Of a stretch of 64,000 nucleotides of DNA, positions 37,637-46,518 are shown piece by piece. Position 1 is the stretch's first letter. The number at the start of each line of letters is the position of its first letter. Source of the stretch: Cerasicoccus sp. TK19100 (lineage in GTDB: Bacteria > Verrucomicrobiota > Verrucomicrobiia > Opitutales > Cerasicoccaceae). The stretch is from positions 558,001-622,000 of the forward strand of contig NZ_JAPWDU010000002.1 of assembly GCF_027257155.1 (NCBI RefSeq), written 5' to 3'. A program made the position numbers and the translations under genes. Below the pieces are notes generated by a model. It ran no database searches. It saw only the letters and a program-made list of their open reading frames with translations, and was not told the origin of the DNA.

Positions 37637-38688
37637 ATGGAATTGCCATCAACATATAGCGACGATTTTTATGGTGTAGAAGGTGGATACTACGAAGACA
37701 CGGAGCCATCAGATTGCAGAGTGTATTCATTAGTATTCCCCCGTTAGGCTTCATTCCTTTCGCAGGAACTGGCAACGGGGACTACCACGGTTTCTATTGG
37801 CCAATAGGTAGAGAAAATAGCGAACCCATAGTTGCTTACAGTAGCCATGATGCATTTGCACTAATTCCTGAATATGGCGACATGCTTGCGGCAGCTAGGT
37901 GCCAAATAGCACAAAGCGAGGATCAAATGCCGCTGGACCCATTTGCTACTGCAATGGATATAGCAGGAATAGATCTCCCTACAGGTTTTGACATAGCGTC
38001 CATTGCCTCAAGCGACCATCAATCCTTCCTCAAACTCGATATCGATTCGCCATTTAGGAACTGTGCTGTGGCTGATATGCACGTGATGGAGGGCGATTTG
38101 GAGAAAGCGGAGGCACTTTATAAAAAGGCAATATCTTTACTGCCAGAATATGGCGCAGCACATTTCGGACTTGGATATTTATTACGTCGGTCAAGAAGGC
38201 ATAGTGAAGCCGCAATACATCTGCGCTTAGCATTAATCTGTCCGCTTGTATTCTGGGGAGGAAGCTTCTGGGCTGAACATATTTTACCAGGATCCTTCCG
38301 GAATGATTGGGCGAGAAAGTCATTATTGTGGGTTAAAGGTATCAAGGAACCACATGAATCGCTAAAGGACGATCCGTTCCTAGAACGAATTCATGAGCTC
38401 AAACTCGAGACAGGAGTCGTCGAATGCGCAGACATGGATATTCTAAGCGAGTTAGTCGTTGAATACACTTCTCGAGGTCAGCACCTCGACGCGTTGATGA
38501 TATGGATGAATCGGGCAGATCGAGCTGCCATGGAAACGACATCATTTCGTAAGCGATATAACATCACTCCATCAAGCTACGCTGAAACACTTAGTAGATT
38601 ACTAAGGAACGCTAGTTGTGATAGGAGGGCCGAGTTGCTTGCGGATATGTTGAACAAGCTAGCCAATCCAAACGCTCTGCACCTCTAG
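37637..38688 (+). pseudogene. Frameshifted SUKH-like/TPR gene, AT-rich
   Basis: From ATG 37637 a short frame reads SDDFYGVEGGYYEDTEPSDC and stops at 37745-37747. The -1 frame from there continues with LGFIPFAGTGNGDYHGFYWP to 38688. The two pieces join naturally at a run of five C (37738-37742); one more C would give a single protein of about 350 residues. The N-terminal part resembles SMI1/KNR4 (SUKH) proteins (G-x-x-PF-G-T-x-NGD-x-x, PIV). The rest has at least one TPR-like repeat (GDLEKAEALYKKAISLLPEYG). Base composition is distinctly AT-richer than its neighbours, suggesting transfer. A sequencing error at the C-run is possible. Confidence 0.55.
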
Positions 38689-38759
38689 TCTTATTAATCA
38701 TGCGCCTCAGCCAAACGCTTTAGTTTGCCTTGCACAATGACGCGGCATCCAATCCGCGC

Positions 38760-39435
38760 ATGCCCGATCTCTACCTCTCCGAGCCCTACCTCCAATCAAT
38801 TCGCCAACGCATCGCTGACAAAGATCCGACCATCATGCCAGCAGCGTGGAAACACTGGCAGCACGAGGCGGATACTGTGGCCATGGTGGAGGCGCCGATC
38901 CGCATCGGCGACAACGGCGGCTACCGGGATTTTCGCAGCGATGTAACCTACGTTAAAGACGGTGTCATTCACCCCGAGGCCAACCACGAGAGCGTCCCAC
39001 CTGCTCAACAAGCTCAGCCAGCGCACGCTGAGCCTCTCCTATCGCCTGAGCGGCGATACCCGATACGCCGAGCGCGCGCTGGAGTGGATTCACCGCTGGT
39101 GCATCGATCAGGACAGCTACATGTTTCCCGATGGCATCGTGGTTGCGCCGTTCACGCCCGGGCTTCGGCCCGGTGGCGATGTGGGCATATTCCTGCGCGG
39201 GGCCGAGGGCAAATCCGCCAAGCTCGCCGTCGACTATTGCTTAAATGGCCTGCTGGACATCGAGAACTGGCCCTTCGAGCTGATTAAGCCGATTGAGCAG
39301 GAGATCAGCGCGCACCCACCCGCGTTTCTCAAAATCGCCCAACGCCAATGGGGCGACGCCCGCTACCAACAGGTGCAGGAAAAATATTGGCCGGAGACAC
39401 AGCACCTCGGCGAGGGTGCGTTGTTGTTTGGCTGA
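38760..39435 (+). pseudogene. Degraded alginate-lyase-like gene (frameshift plus internal loss)
   Basis: The start at 38760 gives PDLYLSEPYLQSIRQRIADK, then FRSDVTYVKDGVIHPEANHE. At about 38980-39000 the frame shifts by one and continues with LLNKLSQRTLSLSYRLSGDT, YAERALEWIHRWCID and the C-terminal PPAFLKIAQRQWGDARYQQV. Order and spacing fit the alginate lyase family (PF05426-like). The total is only about 225 codons, against 350-400 usual, and I cannot find the Asn-Asn-His catalytic segment expected after the FPDGIVVAPFTPG part. I therefore read it as a remnant. The family call is by eye. Confidence 0.5.
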
Positions 39436-39478
39436 TGCGGTAAGCGAGAGGTAGGGCGTCCGCGTCTTCATTTAAAAC

Positions 39479-39565
39479 GTAGGGCTCGCGCTTGCGCGAT
39501 GCCGCAGTCGCTCAAGCCTTACTGTCGGGCCACCTATTGCGGCATCGCGCAAGCGCGAGCCCTAC
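39479..39565. repeat. Perfect 28-bp inverted repeat
   Basis: 39479-39506 is the exact reverse complement of 39538-39565 (arm core GGGCTCGCGCTTGCGCGA), around a 31-nt loop. TTTAAA flanks the arms on both sides, nearly extending the match by 7-8 bp. Confidence 0.85.
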
Positions 39566-39589
39566 ATTTAAAAAGACACATGCGGCTTT

Positions 39590-39779
39590 TCAAAAACAAC
39601 ACTACTGTTGTTGCTCCGACACAGCAGGCTGTGTTGCTCCAACATAGCCACTGTTGTTTCCTAAACACAGCCACTGTTGTTTTGAAAAAGAAGCACTAGG
39701 CTTTTCGGAAAAGAAGCATAGGGCTTTTTGAAAACATAGCATTGGGCTTTTTGAACCAAAAACAGCTGGCTGCGAAAAC
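39590..39779. repeat. Degenerate ~23-bp tandem array
   Basis: About eight diverged units of 22-24 bp. Clear neighbours are 39641-39663 and 39664-39685 (both with AGCCACTGTTGTTT), and 39686-39708, 39709-39730 and 39731-39753 (AGCAYNGGGCTTTTTGAA-like). Many units are weakly self-complementary. Not a CRISPR: no constant repeat alternates with unique spacers. Confidence 0.55.
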
Positions 39780-39782
39780 ACC

Positions 39783-39876
39783 CGTAGCATAGGCGTCCCG
39801 CCTGTGCCCGATTCAACGATTCTGAAACGCTACAACTCTTGATTGCGTAAGGCACAGGCGGGACGCCTATGCTACG
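39783..39876. repeat. Palindromic element, second copy of arm type GGCACAGGCGGGACGCC
   Basis: 39783-39808 is the exact reverse complement of 39851-39876 (26 bp), with a 42-nt loop. The arm differs from that of 31303-31387 at only a few positions, while the loops are unrelated. Confidence 0.85.
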
Positions 39877-39915
39877 TGGCGGCGGTGACGACGCACCGCC
39901 CTCCAGCTCAGCCGA

Positions 39916-41529
39916 CTACCCCTGCCCGCCTTCGGCGATTTGCTGGGCGCGGGTGTATTGCTCGCGGAAGTGGCCGGAAATTTGGGTTAGCAGCTCCAGG
40001 CGGCCAAGGGCACCCTCACCGAGCTTTTCGTCGATCGTGGTTTTGGCCTGTTCGAAGTCGATCGCGGAGAGATCGCTGAGCACCGCGTAGGCGACGTCGG
40101 CATCGGCGGTGCGCCCCTCTTCACGGGCACGAAGGATCGAGCCCCACGCAGCACGGAGCTCCTCACCGGGGTCGATAAACGCCGCGCGCACCACGAAACG
40201 CAGCTCGCTGAAAAGTCGCCCGGTCCAACTAGGCTGGTAGACGAACCCCTCGGTCTCCTCGTAAGGCAACACGGTGGGATCGGAGCGGTATTCGGCGTAT
40301 TGCGGCTCGTAAAGATCGCGGCGGATCGGCGAGCGGCGCAGTGCGTATTGGATCGGGCCACCGGGCGCGCCGACCTTGAAGTCCCAGAGCTTTTGCCCAT
40401 CCGGCGATAGCGTGTATTCGATAAAGGCTTCGGCGATTTCCTCGTTCGGCGCGCCGCGCAGCAGGCCAATTGGGTCGGCCGAAATCGACGAGCCGCCCGG
40501 CGGCATGATGAAGCCAAAGCGGTCGCCGCCATCGCGGTCCACGAGGTTTTGCTCCTGGAAGCGGCCGTAGAAATCGATGGCCATGCCGATGGCGCAGTCG
40601 CCAGCGGAGACGTCGAGCACGGGCTTGGTCGCCGAGTCGGTGAAATAGCGGGCGTTGGCGCTGATCAGTTGGATCAGTTGCATGCCGTTCATCCAGCCTT
40701 GTGGGACGGCTTGCTCCTCGGGCATCCCCTCGGCAACGAGCTCCTGCATCTGCTGCTGCACGAGCATTTCGAAAGCCTTAGTGATCGAGCCGCTCTTGGT
40801 CGGGTCGGCCACAGCGACGCTGCCGTAAAACTTTGGGTCGGCCAAGTCGCGCCAATGCGTGGGCTCGCCTTCGAATCCGGCGGAGCGCAGTTCATCGCGG
40901 TTAAAGATAATGCCAAAGCTGGACAGCACTGCGCCGACATAGCGGTGCTCGTTGTCCCACAAAACTTCGCCCGAAAAGGTCTGCGGAATAATGTCCTCGG
41001 TGAACCAGCCGGGATGCTTTTCGAATACGTTGCTCGCCACGAGTTGGCCCTGCTGAGCCTTCACATTGAAGTCGTACCAGCCGCCACCGTGAAAGAGATC
41101 GATCCCCACGCCGACATTGCTATCGAGAAACGCCCGGCGCGCGGACTGCGCCTCGTCGTCGTCCGCAGGATCAGCGGGCAGCTCAATTCGGCGATTGTCG
41201 AACGCGCCAGCGACGGTGTCGTTCCAAGGGCGGCCAAGCTCCTTGGTCCAATAAAGGCGGAACTGGTTCGTGTATTCGGCGTTGAGGTACTTAACGATCT
41301 CACTCGTGCCGCCCGGGCTACGCCAGTCGATGACAACTACCTTGCCCGTTTCCCCCTCATACCATTTGCGGAAAGCGGTCTCGAACTCGTAGCGAATCGC
41401 CTCGTTGTGCGGCGAAATGATGACCAGCGTCGCATCCGGATTTTTCACGATATCCTGCTCTTTGCGCAAGGCAATCGGCACGCCAACGACGATGGCGATG
41501 AGCAGGACGATGATGGAATTCTTGAGCAT
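39916..41529 (-). CDS. ABC transporter extracellular substrate-binding protein
   Basis: A 537-residue protein with an N-terminal membrane or signal segment (NSIIVLLIAIVVGVPIAL). The body has the ferric/spermidine-type binding-protein pattern: TLVIISPHNEAIRYEFETAF at the start, GEVLWDNEHRYVGAVLSSFG, GSVAVADPTKSGS and the C-terminal FIEYTLSPDGQKLWDF. It is longer than usual, with an extra C-terminal helical part of about 100 residues. The ligand is probably iron, a polyamine or another small ion or molecule. An ATPase gene lies upstream in the same direction; no permease is adjacent. Confidence 0.83.
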   Translation of the reverse strand: MLKNSIIVLLIAIVVGVPIALRKEQDIVKNPDATLVIISPHNEAIRYEFETAFRKWYEGETGKVVVIDWRSPGGTSEIVKYLNAEYTNQFRLYWTKELGRPWNDTVAGAFDNRRIELPADPADDDEAQSARRAFLDSNVGVGIDLFHGGGWYDFNVKAQQGQLVASNVFEKHPGWFTEDIIPQTFSGEVLWDNEHRYVGAVLSSFGIIFNRDELRSAGFEGEPTHWRDLADPKFYGSVAVADPTKSGSITKAFEMLVQQQMQELVAEGMPEEQAVPQGWMNGMQLIQLISANARYFTDSATKPVLDVSAGDCAIGMAIDFYGRFQEQNLVDRDGGDRFGFIMPPGGSSISADPIGLLRGAPNEEIAEAFIEYTLSPDGQKLWDFKVGAPGGPIQYALRRSPIRRDLYEPQYAEYRSDPTVLPYEETEGFVYQPSWTGRLFSELRFVVRAAFIDPGEELRAAWGSILRAREEGRTADADVAYAVLSDLSAIDFEQAKTTIDEKLGEGALGRLELLTQISGHFREQYTRAQQIAEGGQG

Positions 41530-41541
41530 GAGGATTAATTA

Positions 41542-41610
41542 TCCCGCAGTGGCGCGGAGACGCGGAGGAGCCTTTGAAAACGAACTCTGCGCCTCTGCGC
41601 CACTGCGGGA
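41542..41610. repeat. Imperfect 25-bp inverted repeat
   Basis: 41542-41566 and 41586-41610 match as reverse complements at 22 of 25 positions (outer part CCCGCAGTGGCGC is perfect), with a 19-nt loop. It lies between the ABC ATPase and substrate-binding genes and may attenuate or terminate transcription between them. Confidence 0.7.
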
Positions 41611-41625
41611 AATACTCATCAGAAA

Positions 41626-41645
41626 TTAGTTAGTTAGTTAGTTAG
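41626..41645. repeat. (TTAG)5 microsatellite over a stop codon
   Basis: Five exact TTAG units span the stop codon of the ABC ATPase gene (TAA on the minus strand at 41634-41636). Unit gain or loss would change at most the last two residues, since the repeat contains stops in every frame. Confidence 0.75.
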
Positions 41646-42707
41646 TATGACCACGTCTTCCGGGCGGGCGGTGGCGTAGATTTGGCCTTCGCGGGCACCG
41701 CCGAGGTGCTGTGGATTGATTTCGGAAACGCGGAGCGACTTGCCTCCGCCGGTGGGGGCAACGTCATAGTGCGCGACCTCACCGTAGTAAGTCAGGCCGG
41801 CTATCTTCGCGGGTATGCCATTAATCGCGGGTGCGTCGTCGAGGAGTTGAAGCATCTCGGGGCGAATCATTACCTGCACACTGTCGCCAGGCTTGAGCGT
41901 GACACCCTCAGGCGCGGCGCCGTGGATTTCGCCCATCGCGGTTTCGATGACCTCGTGGCCATTGGCGGTCGCCTTGTGCTTGCCCGGGATGAAATTCGCC
42001 TCGCCAATGAAGTCTGCTACAAACTGGTTCTTCGGGCGGCGGTAGACGTCTACCGGGCTGCCGACCTGCTGGAGCTCACCGCGCGAGAAGACCGCCATGC
42101 GGTCGGCGATGCTGAGGGCCTCCTTTTGGTCGTGGGTCACGTAAATCGTGGTCAGCTGATACTCCTTGCAGATGCGGCGGATTTCCAGGCGCATGTCGTT
42201 GCGGAGCTTGGCGTCGAGGTTGGAAAGCGGTTCGTCGAGCAGAAGGCACTTGGGGCGGATCACGAGGGCGCGGGCCAGTGCGACGCGCTGCTGCTGCCCG
42301 CCGGAAAGCGCGTTGGGCTTGCGCTCGGCGTATTCCTCCATCTGGACGGAGGCCAAGGCTTCGCGGGCACGTTGAGCGCGTTCGGCCTTGGGGACCTTTT
42401 GCTGCTCCAGGCCGAAGGCGACGTTGTCCAGCACAGTCATGTGTGGCCACAGCGCGTAGCTCTGGAACATCATGCCGGTGCCGCGCTTATGGGGTTCCCG
42501 CTTGGTGACATCTTCGTCGCCAAAGAGGATTTTGCCCTCCTCGGGAATATAAAATCCCGCCAGGCAGCGCAGGAGCGTGGTCTTGCCGCAGCCGCTGGGG
42601 CCGAGGAGGAAGAACAGCTCTCCGGGCGCGATTTCAACGTCAATACCGGCGAGCGCTGTCGTCTCGCCAAAGCGCTTTACGACGCCCTGCACACTTACCC
42701 CGATCAT
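41634..42707 (-). CDS. ABC transporter ATP-binding protein (FbpC/PotA type)
   Basis: A 357-residue ATPase. Walker A is [16 protein letters not shown], the Q-loop [14 protein letters not shown], the signature [15 protein letters not shown], Walker [17 protein letters not shown] and the switch His in [19 protein letters not shown]-type domain follows from about residue 240, as in importers of iron, spermidine/putrescine or thiamine. The next gene downstream is a binding protein of the matching kind. The usual permease gene or genes are absent from this locus. Confidence 0.92.
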   Translation of the reverse strand: MIGVSVQGVVKRFGETTALAGIDVEIAPGELFFLLGPSGCGKTTLLRCLAGFYIPEEGKILFGDEDVTKREPHKRGTGMMFQSYALWPHMTVLDNVAFGLEQQKVPKAERAQRAREALASVQMEEYAERKPNALSGGQQQRVALARALVIRPKCLLLDEPLSNLDAKLRNDMRLEIRRICKEYQLTTIYVTHDQKEALSIADRMAVFSRGELQQVGSPVDVYRRPKNQFVADFIGEANFIPGKHKATANGHEVIETAMGEIHGAAPEGVTLKPGDSVQVMIRPEMLQLLDDAPAINGIPAKIAGLTYYGEVAHYDVAPTGGGKSLRVSEINPQHLGGAREGQIYATARPEDVVILTN

Positions 42708-42887
42708 GCGGGCAACTCAGCGAATGCGGTGCCAACTGTCAAAACAAACGCGAGAAAATGGCAGTTGCGTCACACAATTGCTACCGTGGTGGCCGTAACT
42801 GGCGCGTAAAACGCTGTGGAACAAGCCATTCCGGTGCGGTTCATATTGACACCACGATGGCCAATGGCACCCTGTCAGGTTTTATTC

Positions 42888-43607
42888 ATGTTAGAAGCTA
42901 GATTTCTCGGACTGTTTTTTGCGGCCCTTCTCGCCGCCCTCCCCCTGCACGCCAATCGGGAGCTAAAGGCCGACAACGGCGACCAGAGCCTCGCTGGCCT
43001 GGAAAAGCGCGTCGCCGCCGATCCGGATAATCTGGAGCTGCGCTATGACCTCGGCATCGCCTATACCGAAGTCGCCATGAACGAGGAAGACGAGGAGGCG
43101 CTGGACCGCTCGCTCATCATTTTTAAGCAGATTCTCAAAGACGATCCCAACAACGCGAAGACCCGCGCCATGCTCGGCAGCAACACCGTGATGAAGGCGC
43201 AGTATGTCTCCATTTTCAGTAAGCTGGACTACGTCGAGGAAGGCTACACGATCCTGGACGAGCTCATTGCCAGCGACCCGAATAACCCCGACACACGCCT
43301 GATCCGTGGCATTAACGCCTCCCGCAGCCCGGGCTTCCTCGGCCGTGGCGACGTCGCCGAAGAGGACTTCAATTGGCTGCTGACCGATCTACAAAAATCG
43401 GCCAACACCTATGACGACAACTACCGCCGCACGATCTACTATTATGTGGGCGACTGGTATCTGGACGACCGCGACAAGCGCTGCGTGGAGCTGCTCCTCA
43501 AGGCCTCTCAACTGCCCGGCGCGCCCCGCCTGACCGACGACATTGAAAAATCGCTCAAGAAAGCACAAAAACGTTTCCCATCGACTTACCGAAAGCTCAC
43601 GCAATGA
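42888..43607 (+). CDS. Secreted tetratricopeptide-like protein
   Basis: A 239-residue protein with a signal peptide ([17 protein letters not shown]) if started at the ATG at 42888; a longer frame to 42816 has no signal. The body has two to three TPR-like units ([60 protein letters not shown]). Function unknown, probably periplasmic. Its stop overlaps the hpt start by 4 nt (ATGA), which implies translational coupling. Confidence 0.8.
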   Translation: MLEARFLGLFFAALLAALPLHANRELKADNGDQSLAGLEKRVAADPDNLELRYDLGIAYTEVAMNEEDEEALDRSLIIFKQILKDDPNNAKTRAMLGSNTVMKAQYVSIFSKLDYVEEGYTILDELIASDPNNPDTRLIRGINASRSPGFLGRGDVAEEDFNWLLTDLQKSANTYDDNYRRTIYYYVGDWYLDDRDKRCVELLLKASQLPGAPRLTDDIEKSLKKAQKRFPSTYRKLTQ

Positions 43608-44179
43608 CGCAAATTAGCCTAATGGACGACCTGGCCGAAATCCTCGTTAGCGAGGAGGCGCTGGCAGAGCGTATCGCGGAGCTCGGCGAAGAGATCACCA
43701 ACCACTACCTTGGCAAAGACATCGAGGAGATCGTGGTGGTGGCCGTGACCAACGGCTCCATCGTGTTCGTGGCCGACCTGATGCGCAAGCTCAAGCTGCA
43801 TGCGCGACTGGACTGCATCCGCGTGTCCTCGTACCGCGACGACACCCAACCCGTTTCCGAGCCCGAAATTATCGACAATATTCGCCTCAACATCGCGGGC
43901 GAACACGTGTTACTCATCGACGATATTCTCGACACCGGCAGCACCCTGCAAAAACTCGTCAGCGTGCTTCGCGCCATGAAGCCAGCCAGCCTGCGCACCT
44001 GCATCCTGCTGGACAAGGAAGGCCGACGCACCAAGACCTACCGCGCCAGCTACAGCGGCTTTACCATCCCGGAAGCCTTCGTCGTAGGCTACGGTTTGGA
44101 CTTCGCCGAGCGCTACCGGAACCTGCCTTGCATCGGCGTTTTGCGTCCGGAATTGCAAAACCCGCCGGAATGGTGTTAG
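43604..44179 (+). CDS. hpt: Hypoxanthine phosphoribosyltransferase
   Basis: A 191-residue type I phosphoribosyltransferase. The PRPP-binding motif [19 protein letters not shown] is clear. [19 protein letters not shown] and [12 protein letters not shown] supply the flexible loop region, and [20 protein letters not shown] is the family ending. It salvages hypoxanthine and guanine with PRPP in the cytoplasm. It is coupled to an upstream TPR gene, an unusual partner. Confidence 0.93.
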   Translation: MTQISLMDDLAEILVSEEALAERIAELGEEITNHYLGKDIEEIVVVAVTNGSIVFVADLMRKLKLHARLDCIRVSSYRDDTQPVSEPEIIDNIRLNIAGEHVLLIDDILDTGSTLQKLVSVLRAMKPASLRTCILLDKEGRRTKTYRASYSGFTIPEAFVVGYGLDFAERYRNLPCIGVLRPELQNPPEWC

Positions 44180-44296
44180 GGTAAAGGTTTGTAAAGTTTG
44201 AAGGCTCAAACAGTTCGAATGTTGAATAAACGCCGAGCAGCTAGTAACCTGGCAACCTTCGAACTTACAAACATTTCGAACCTTCGAACATTTACC
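44180..44296. repeat. Degenerate inverted repeat with TTCGAA motifs
   Basis: GGTAAA...GTTTGTAAAGTTTGAAGG (44180-44204) mirrors CCTTCGAACTTACAAAC (44256-44272) and TTTACC (44291-44296) imperfectly. TTCGAA or near copies recur in it. It fills the gap between hpt and the SufE-like gene. Confidence 0.45.
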
Positions 44297-44298
44297 AA

Positions 44299-44733
44299 AT
44301 GACATTAGCAGAGAAACGGGACGAGCTCGTCGAGGACCTGTCGATCATTGAGGACCCGCAGGAGCGTTTTGCTTACATTATCGATAACGCACGGAGCCAA
44401 AAGCCCCTAGCAGACGAATTTAAGGTCGAAGCCTTCCGTATTGAGGGTTGCCAGTCTCAGCTGTGGCTCGTGCCGCGTTTTGAGGACGGGAAATGCTACT
44501 TTGAGACCGACTCAGACGCCGTGATCACCAAGGGCGTAGCAGGCCTTCTAACCCAGCTCTACAGCGGGTTTCCACCGGAAGAAATCATTGCCCTGCCGCC
44601 GGACTTCCTCGCCGAAGTCGGCATTACGCAGCACCTGACCCCCAACCGCCGTAATGGTCTTTCGAACGTCTGGAGTAAGATCGAGTCCTTCGCCGCGCAC
44701 TGCTTAAAATCAGCCACCAGCGAGGCGAATTGA
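44299..44733 (+). CDS. SufE-family Fe-S assembly protein
   Basis: A 144-residue protein. The active-site segment FRIEGCQSQLWLVP carries the Cys that receives sulfur from a cysteine desulfurase. EDLSIIEDPQERFAYIIDNA at the start and GITQHLTPNRRNGLSNVWSKI at the end are family hallmarks. It passes persulfide sulfur to the SufBCD scaffold. The partners are not in this window. It stands alone after hpt. Confidence 0.92.
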   Translation: MTLAEKRDELVEDLSIIEDPQERFAYIIDNARSQKPLADEFKVEAFRIEGCQSQLWLVPRFEDGKCYFETDSDAVITKGVAGLLTQLYSGFPPEEIIALPPDFLAEVGITQHLTPNRRNGLSNVWSKIESFAAHCLKSATSEAN

Positions 44734-44809
44734 CCCTAGAAAAATCGCAAATTTACCCCCGATAAATATTCGTGCAATCCAGTAGCCGCTGAGCAAGATT
44801 AGCCCGCAC

Positions 44810-45391
44810 ATGAATGTGTTAATCGCAGAAGACGACGCCATTTCGCAGAATTTGTTGAAGACCAATCTTCAACAAATGGGCTACCACGTGGCCGTTGCCA
44901 GCGATGGTGAGGAAGCTTGGCGCATTTACGACACCTGCCCGACCCGTATCGTAGTCAGCGACTGGCTGATGCCCTGCCTCGACGGCCTGGGCCTACTGGA
45001 GCGCATTCGCAATCGCCCCGAGTCGGACTACACCTACTTTATCATGCTCACGGCCAACGTTGGCGACGAGCAAAACTACGTCCGCGCGATGGATGCCGGC
45101 GTCGACGACTTCCTGAGCAAACCGCTCGACCGCACACAGCTGAAAATGCGCCTGCGCGTAGCCGAACGCATCCTGCAAAGCACCTCCCGTATCAAGTCGT
45201 TGGAAAACATCCTAACCATTTGCAGCTACACGAAGAAGATCAACTTCCCCGAAGAAGGCTGGCAGACGATCGAGCAATTCATGTCGCGCCACCTCGGCAT
45301 CCAGGTCTCCCACGGCATTGATCCCGACTACTACGAGCGCGTTATCAAGCCCCAGCTCGAGGAGCTGAAGGCGGAAAACAAGCAAGCCTGA
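44810..45391 (+). CDS. Response regulator receiver protein
   Basis: A 193-residue protein with a CheY-like receiver domain (residues 1-120): the acidic pair IAEDDAIS, phospho-acceptor Asp in VVSDWLMPCLDG, Thr in IMLTANVGDE and Lys in DDFLSKPLD. A helical tail of about 70 residues follows, ending in a charged helix (QLEELKAENKQA), with no recognisable DNA-binding or enzymatic domain. It therefore probably acts through protein contacts. No histidine kinase is adjacent. Confidence 0.9.
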   Translation: MNVLIAEDDAISQNLLKTNLQQMGYHVAVASDGEEAWRIYDTCPTRIVVSDWLMPCLDGLGLLERIRNRPESDYTYFIMLTANVGDEQNYVRAMDAGVDDFLSKPLDRTQLKMRLRVAERILQSTSRIKSLENILTICSYTKKINFPEEGWQTIEQFMSRHLGIQVSHGIDPDYYERVIKPQLEELKAENKQA

Positions 45392-45509
45392 TCCAGATTT
45401 TTTGCCTCAATCGCCTCGGCGCTAATTCGTTGCGATTTACCCTTGTCGACTGCTCTCCGGAACGTAGCATACTGCGTCATCCTTCCCGCTGAGAAGTCTC
45501 AGCGCCCAA

Positions 45510-45596
<87 letters not shown>

Positions 45597-45819
45597 CTTT
45601 GGGACGAAGGACTTGTGTGCTTTTGACCAAACAGCATACTAACACAAATAAAATCCTGTGCAGTTAAGATGCATAAAAGCCCCGCTCTTGAACACCATGA
45701 ATGCATTGATACGTGAAACGGATAACCGTTTTTCAGTTCTTGACGAATCACAAGTTTTGACTGATATTTAAACATCATCCCCGTGGGAATCCACTCCTTT
45801 GAGAGTTGGCCTCACGGCT

Positions 45820-45850
45820 CCCCCCAGGCTACGGTCTGGGGGATTTTTAT
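45820..45850 (+). terminator. Hairpin with T-rich tail just before the NYN gene
   Basis: CCCCCAG (45821-45827) pairs with CTGGGGG (45836-45842) around an 8-nt loop and is followed by ATTTTTATTT. It ends about 10 nt before the NYN start, so it either terminates upstream read-through or acts as an attenuator. The 262 bp between the tRNA and the NYN gene hold nothing else I can support. Confidence 0.6.
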
Positions 45851-45858
45851 TTCTACTG

Positions 45859-46518
45859 ATGTCATCCTCTCCGAATCGGACAGTCTTCTTTGTCGATGGA
45901 TTTAATCTGTATCATTCAATCAGCGATGCCGAAAAAGATACGGACAGCCGACCGCTAAAATGGCTAGACCTGGGAAGTCTATGTGAATCCACGCTGCATT
46001 TGATCTCCCCGAACGCGGTTTTCGCTGGAGTTCACTATTTCTCAGCCTACGCCGATCATCTCTCGGAAGAGTCGCCAGAGAAGCCCAAGCGCCATCGCTT
46101 ATTTGTTCGCGCTCTGACAGCCTCCCGACGGGTAAAATTTCATAGAGGTCGATTCAGTAAGCGCAAAACCTTTATCAAGTCCCTCGACTGCTACGAAGCC
46201 ATCCACGAAGAGAAGGAGACTGACGTTGCCATAGCCTGCAAAGTACTAGGTATGGCTGTTCAAGATCAACTGGATACAGCAGTCCTAATAACCGGCGACA
46301 GCGATTTGCTTCCAGCGGTTAAAATGTTCCGCGAAGTTTGCCCATCTAAGACGATCTGCTTTGCGTTCCCATACCGAAGAAAGAGTAAAGAATTGTCCAA
46401 GGCCTGCCCAGGGTCATTTTCCCTCAGCCTGAAATCCTATGTTAAAAACCAATTTCCTGAGCGTGTCCGGTTGCCGAGTGGCAAACATATAATAATGCCG
46501 ACAGAGTGGAAAAAGTGA
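45859..46518 (+). CDS. NYN-domain protein (PIN-like nuclease fold)
   Basis: A 219-residue protein starting at the ATG at 45859. TVFFVDGFNLYHSI is the first acidic strand of NYN/LabA-like domains. EKETDVAIACKVLGMAVQD and AVLITGDSDLLPAVKMFRE supply the remaining conserved Asp residues. NYN proteins are predicted RNA-processing nucleases, and some behave as toxins. The C-terminus LPSGKHIIMPTEWKK is typical of this subgroup. A short downstream ORF overlaps its stop (GTGA) but is broken. Confidence 0.88.
   Translation: MSSSPNRTVFFVDGFNLYHSISDAEKDTDSRPLKWLDLGSLCESTLHLISPNAVFAGVHYFSAYADHLSEESPEKPKRHRLFVRALTASRRVKFHRGRFSKRKTFIKSLDCYEAIHEEKETDVAIACKVLGMAVQDQLDTAVLITGDSDLLPAVKMFREVCPSKTICFAFPYRRKSKELSKACPGSFSLSLKSYVKNQFPERVRLPSGKHIIMPTEWKK

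Larger units (their letters stand above)
39436..39915. other. 480-bp non-coding stretch with repeats
   Basis: Between the lyase remnant and the ABC substrate-binding gene there is no credible gene. The stretch holds two perfect palindromes (39479-39565 and 39783-39876) and, between them, a degenerate array with a period of about 23 bp (39590-39779), each described separately. Confidence 0.7.

Noticed and set aside
37738-37742. Programmed -1 frameshift
   Set aside because: The site is only C5, without a canonical X-XXY-YYZ heptamer; mutation or sequencing error is simpler.
39590-39779. CRISPR array
   Set aside because: Units are diverged and contiguous; there is no constant repeat with unique spacers and no cas gene.
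41626-41645. Phase-variable tetranucleotide repeat
   Set aside because: It lies at the stop codon, so unit changes alter at most the last residues and cannot switch the gene off.
40549-42809. Plus-strand ORFs of 329 and 375 residues
   Set aside because: They lie opposite the ABC substrate-binding and ATPase genes, whose motifs are unambiguous; the plus-strand products look like no family.
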